Of a stretch of 64,000 nt of DNA, positions 59,606 through 64,000 are shown one piece after another. Origin of the DNA: Reticulitermes speratus (Eukaryota; Arthropoda; Insecta; Blattodea; Rhinotermitidae); NCBI GenBank assembly GCA_021186555.1, contig JAJKFL010000011.1, positions 11,432,001-11,496,000 on the forward strand, read 5' to 3'. The notes beneath the pieces were generated by a model that saw nothing but the letters and a program-made list of their open reading frames with translations, was not told the DNA's origin and made no database searches. Position 1 is the first letter of the stretch, and every line of letters starts with the position of its first letter. The translations under genes and the position numbers were made by a program.

Positions 59606-62600
59606 TTATGTCAAGGTGTTTAAAGTTTGTTCTATTTTTATTACTGTAACCTTGTTGTGTGTACATTGTGTCATATTGTGTAATATTATCATGACATATG
59701 TTTCTTTACTGTTATCATCATTATCATCTTCATCACCGAACTTTACAAGGTACTGAAGCTGATTAGTTCTGTTTTTTTAATTGCTCACTGAAGCAGCCCC
59801 ACTTTTCATGTACCTGCACTTATGAATTACGACAGTACACATCATTCAATAAATAAAGCCTTAGCACGATTATAGGCACTCAATTTAACTTATTCCACGT
59901 GTTCCAGTTCACCTCTATGCAGCCGTTGTCGTTTTTTTTAATTCGTACGAAAAAGTTAATTTTCTAGCACAGTCCATAATTTAGTTAGTAATTGTTTAAC
60001 CCATAGGATACGTTAAATGCTTCTGATCGTTATAACGCGTTTTCAAGCACTAAGAATGAGCAAATTCTTGCAATTTGCGCCATTTTTATACTCAATTGAA
60101 CGCAAATTCATTAAAGTTATTAGGTTTGGCGGCATTACTCACATGACGGTTCTTCACGAGGCACTTGTGCAGTAATATTGAAAGGTTTTGGGTCAAGATT
60201 CAACGTTGGAACGGTTTTTTTTACGTAATGTTCACCGTGCATCTTGACATTAATTTTCAGTTTTTTAAGCAACGAATGCACTTTTATTTTCGTAGTTTGA
60301 ACGGCTGCTGCCTAACATTTATACAGCCATGCTTCCCGTCTCTCAGATAAACTTTACTCTACCGGCGTAACGAACACACTCGCTGTACTTAATGTGTGTA
60401 TATTTTCACATAAACATTTTAAAGTTGTTTCTGTCCAGCTGGAATTTGTGTGTGTGTGTGTTTGTTTTTCAATAATTTCTTCATAAACAATTCCTTATGT
60501 AAATTACTTGTAATTTAAATAGCGATTCTGACTATATACTCGTGTTTCCATGTATTATTTTTTTTTACAGCGGCCTCATCATTGGTATACTTTAGAAGCA
60601 GTGGTTTTAAAATCGAGGGTCCCCAGTGTTTACTTGGGTACATTTGAGGATTTCAGTGAAATTCTTAATTTAATAGAAATGCTTATTATAATTAGAAATT
60701 TATTAAAGGTTATATTCCCTATGGTTATTTAATCATTATGATTATTCTGTGATAAACATTCACTTAAGTTACAGTAATTATCTGCTCCATATCAGCAGGC
60801 TGACTGCGTCCCACTGAGTGAGACACGTTTGCTTCATGGATGGCAGTGCAGAAGTTCATAAATTGTTCATGTTTACTGAAGATAATGTAGGAACAAAATT
60901 TGTATTCCCTTTGTGAATCCGAAAACATAATAGCATCTCCACTTGTTCTCTCTGTCAGTCCATTAGCAGACATAAACTTTTCATTAAATAGCCGGAAACC
61001 TGACAGAAAGTCCTAACATTTTTGCCTCATAATATTATTAACTTGCTAGTGTCTTATTTTGTTACAATGTTGGCATCAAGGCTCCGTATACGAACGAAAT
61101 TGTAAAGCCTTTTTGGTTGTTTGTGTACAGAGCGTAAGTTATGCAGACTGCGAAATAATTACAAGTGTCTTTCCTTAACAAAGAAGCCTTATGAAGTGAA
61201 ATCAGATGTATGAAATTAAAATGACTAGGAGGAGGCAGAAAGGCTACTTGTAACGTGGTTTAATACTGTCTACACATTTAGTGGCAGACATTGACAATTT
61301 TAAGTGATTGACTCTGTGGTGTGCTCTGTGTTCGCTTCGGATTGTAGGTTAAATTTAGGCAATTGCTATGTTCTGGTGGTCCCAAATATGTCTTAATCTG
61401 TTCCGCTGTTAGGAAAATTTCTTTACAATTTTTAATTAGTTTTTCTGTTGTATTTACATCTCTGTTTAATTCTGTAACCATCCAGCGCTCTCCGCATGGG
61501 ATTTGTGTTGGACAAAGTAGCGCTGGGACAAGTTTTCCTGTCAGTATATCGATCACTCCACCAATTCTCTATACTCAGATATTATTCATTTTCAGTCGAC
61601 GCTATAATATGTTAGCAGTGGACAGCAGCGTTAAATAAGACACTGTAAAACTCCTGTGTTATGATGTTCAGAATAAAAGAAGTGAAGTCAGCATGACAAA
61701 CCAATAGTAAAACGGAGTGCTTGCGTTTATCTAGTCCAACAGCTTTGTGCAATACTTACAGCTGAATCAGGTCCATTAAATCATAATGTCAACAGATAGA
61801 GGATATCACTTTACAGTGACTAACATTGTGACGCTTCATGTGTTCGAGGCTGAGGTTTCTCTTTTCACCTTGCAGGCCGGATAGACTAATTAAGACTGTC
61901 TTAATTATCCTCATTTCCCTAATTAAAGTAAGGACAGAACCGTAACACAGCATAGTTCACTTCATTGACAGCGATTGAGTGTTTACGTCGGTGTTTCTAC
62001 AGACACACACTGTATCCCTGTTGTAAATTGGATGATATACAGGATGTTTCGGGAGAAAACTGCCTTACTTCGGGAGAATGTTCCGTCTGTTAAGTTATGT
62101 CGATATAGGTGAAAATATCTCTATCCGAGTTTGAACGGTTACGGAGGTAAGTTTTGAAGAATGAGAACTATTTATTATACGTTCATTTATTACGAAATAC
62201 ATATTAGAACTAGGGGGAATTTGTATTTCTTGCAACTTCAACTCTTGTACCTAACATATAATTAACATCTGAGTGACTTGAAGACATGGATTAAGGAAGA
62301 AAAACTCTAAAAAATTTCATAAAAATTGTTTTTCAGATTCCAAGTACTTTCCACAGCACACGCGCCGCCGCATGGCTTGGCTTGGCTATCGGCTCAAGGA
62401 CGGGCCTGTGCAGTGCACGAGGAACGCATCACGCTAAACGGGAACAACGCATAGAACCGCAAAAAATCACATTTTTCTCGTGTATCTCCGTTACCGTTCA
62501 AGTTCTGATACAGGCGTTTTTGGTTATAACGATATATTTTGACCTAAGAGACGTTATTCTCCTTGAAACACGCGGTGTATACATTTATGTTGGCTAGTTG

Positions 62601-64000
62601 AATACATAGTATGGTAATATGTAATGTAATCGATTGACAAAGTAATAGATTTTGGATTATGAAGAAGGGAATACGACACGTGGACTGAGGGACAACCATT
62701 TTGACTCCCAAATTCGTATCGTTCTCCCAAAAATTTGTAGGGTAAAAAATATTGTCACAGATATAATTTTGCAGTTACTTTCGTCTACAGGCGCAATAAT
62801 AAAAAGAAACACAGTCACTTGATTCCATCTTGCTTGTGAATATACTTTGAATACTCTGGATAAATTACGTTTTTGGAAACTGGAGTATTGGAAGTGTTGT
62901 AAGTGATAACAAAGACCTGTTATATTTCAGGACTAAAACATTTCCTATACCAAGGAGCTATCTTAAGATAAGTTAGGATATTTTATAGATACGTCGGATA
63001 GAGAAGAAAATTGACCTCATCCACGTACGACCGCACCTTTTACGAGAATTACGACTTCTTCCTCTTTTTTATATTCAGAGTGGTGTTTGTTAAATTTCCC
63101 AAAGCCGGAGACATATATACGCATTCCGACTTCGAACTGAAGTGCGTTATAAAACCGATCCTTAAAATTCACAACCACTTTCGATTTGTCGTACCAATTT
63201 TCTTCTTTGTCACGTTTTGCTTCTTGCTTCCTGCTATAAAATCCTTCCTTTCCATTTACCAACTTTTGTTTCAGACTTCAAAATTATTTGTTTTATATAT
63301 GATACATTTTATTTCGACTGATGATCTGGGTGCACAATGAATGCAGAAAATACAGCATTAAGATAAGATTTTGTTTTATTTTTACGAACTACTGCACAAT
63401 AATTCTATATACTTCTACATGTTTTGTCTAAACATTGTAACCATCATCAGGGAGTCACTTTTTACAGATGTTGGCAGCGTACATTATGTCAAAGGATGTA
63501 TATGTACATTGATTATTTACAGCAACAGTTATTTTATATACTTTAAGTTAAAATATATGTTAATGCATAAATATGAAGTATAAAATATACAAACACAGTT
63601 CTGTCTCCAAACATGTCATGCAAATGTCTTGTAGTTTTGTGGGGTGGAGACATGCAATATTATATAATCTGAATAAGTTATTAAAATTGAATATTAAAAT
63701 GATTACTAAAAATTAAATATTAAAACCAATTGAATTAAAAAAAATTAAAAAACCACTACATGTTAGTATGTCAATAGAGCAAGTGCCTATACTAATATTA
63801 AATATAGTATTACGAATTTTTAACTGATTGAAAATGTCCTCTGTGGTGAAACACAGCAATTATATAGGCATGCTCAGTTAAGTGCGAACTTTATCGTAAT
63901 AAGGAACTGTGGAATTGAATGAACAACTTCGGAATGCAAAGAATAAATCGGATTTTTTTTCAGGAAAGCAGTTGTGTTAACTTTGAAAGTCGGTGGAGAG
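59606..64000. other. No gene recognised in 4.4 kb
   Basis: AT-rich sequence. At 62040-62600 a stretch beginning TACAGGATGTTTCGGGAG looks like a dispersed repeat I cannot name. At about 63416-63455 the motif CTACATGTTTTGTC, CATCATCAGGG recalls the foldback core. Frames up to 109 codons show nothing recognisable. A pyrimidine-rich acceptor-like TTTTTTTTACAG at 60557-60568 precedes a 50-codon frame with no identifiable domain. Confidence 0.5.

Noticed and set aside
62040..62600. Possible repeat or LTR-like start TACAGGATGTTTCGGGAG
   Set aside because: No second copy, terminal repeat or target duplication is visible in the window, so it is not listed as an element.

Overview
The window looks like eukaryotic, insect nuclear DNA. 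It is AT-rich and intron-bearing, packed with satellites, microsatellites, tRNA-derived SINEs, non-LTR (LINE) remnants and DNA transposons. The only host genes I can support are four insect gustatory receptors (GRs). The dispersed repeats resemble those I associate with cockroach and termite genomes, so a blattodean, perhaps a cockroach such as Periplaneta, is the best guess. That is inference from memory of repeat types, not a search.

Layout. 1-23.4 kb holds no supported host gene. It contains four tandem arrays (units of 71, 46, 31 and 57 bp), a decayed Tigger element, a second TIR-bounded element, a mariner/Tc1-type transposase fragment, one SINE and several LINE fragments. 23.4-58.9 kb is a same-strand cluster of four GR genes, called A, B, C and D here. 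Each has a coding exon of about 1.28-1.30 kb beginning shortly after a 3' splice site. B, C and D share an exactly 35-nt noncoding first exon with an initiator-like start, 1.8-1.9 kb upstream; A has a diverged, less certain counterpart. The introns contain arrays or foldback elements. 59-64 kb is SINE plus unassigned AT-rich sequence.

Gene B and gene C lie in a tandem segmental duplication. The left unit runs from an (ACAT)n microsatellite near 32.7 kb to a truncated SINE at 40.53 kb. The right unit runs from (ACAT)n at 43.4 kb to the same, complete SINE at 54.68-54.94 kb. Between the units an R1-clade-like LINE with an RNase H domain sits directly inside (ACAT)n repeats. The right unit also carries 50.1-54.35 kb of sequence absent from the left, including a pogo-type transposon with a 405-bp hAT element nested in it.

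Gene D is a mosaic. Its 5' half is diverged from B, while its 3' half and 3' flank are nearly identical to B. A stray copy of a GR 3' end lies about 330 bp further downstream. This pattern suggests gene conversion or ectopic exchange.

Every GR gene carries one or two single-nucleotide frameshifts with no other disabling change. Either all four are very young pseudogenes or the assembly has residual indel errors; sequence alone cannot decide.
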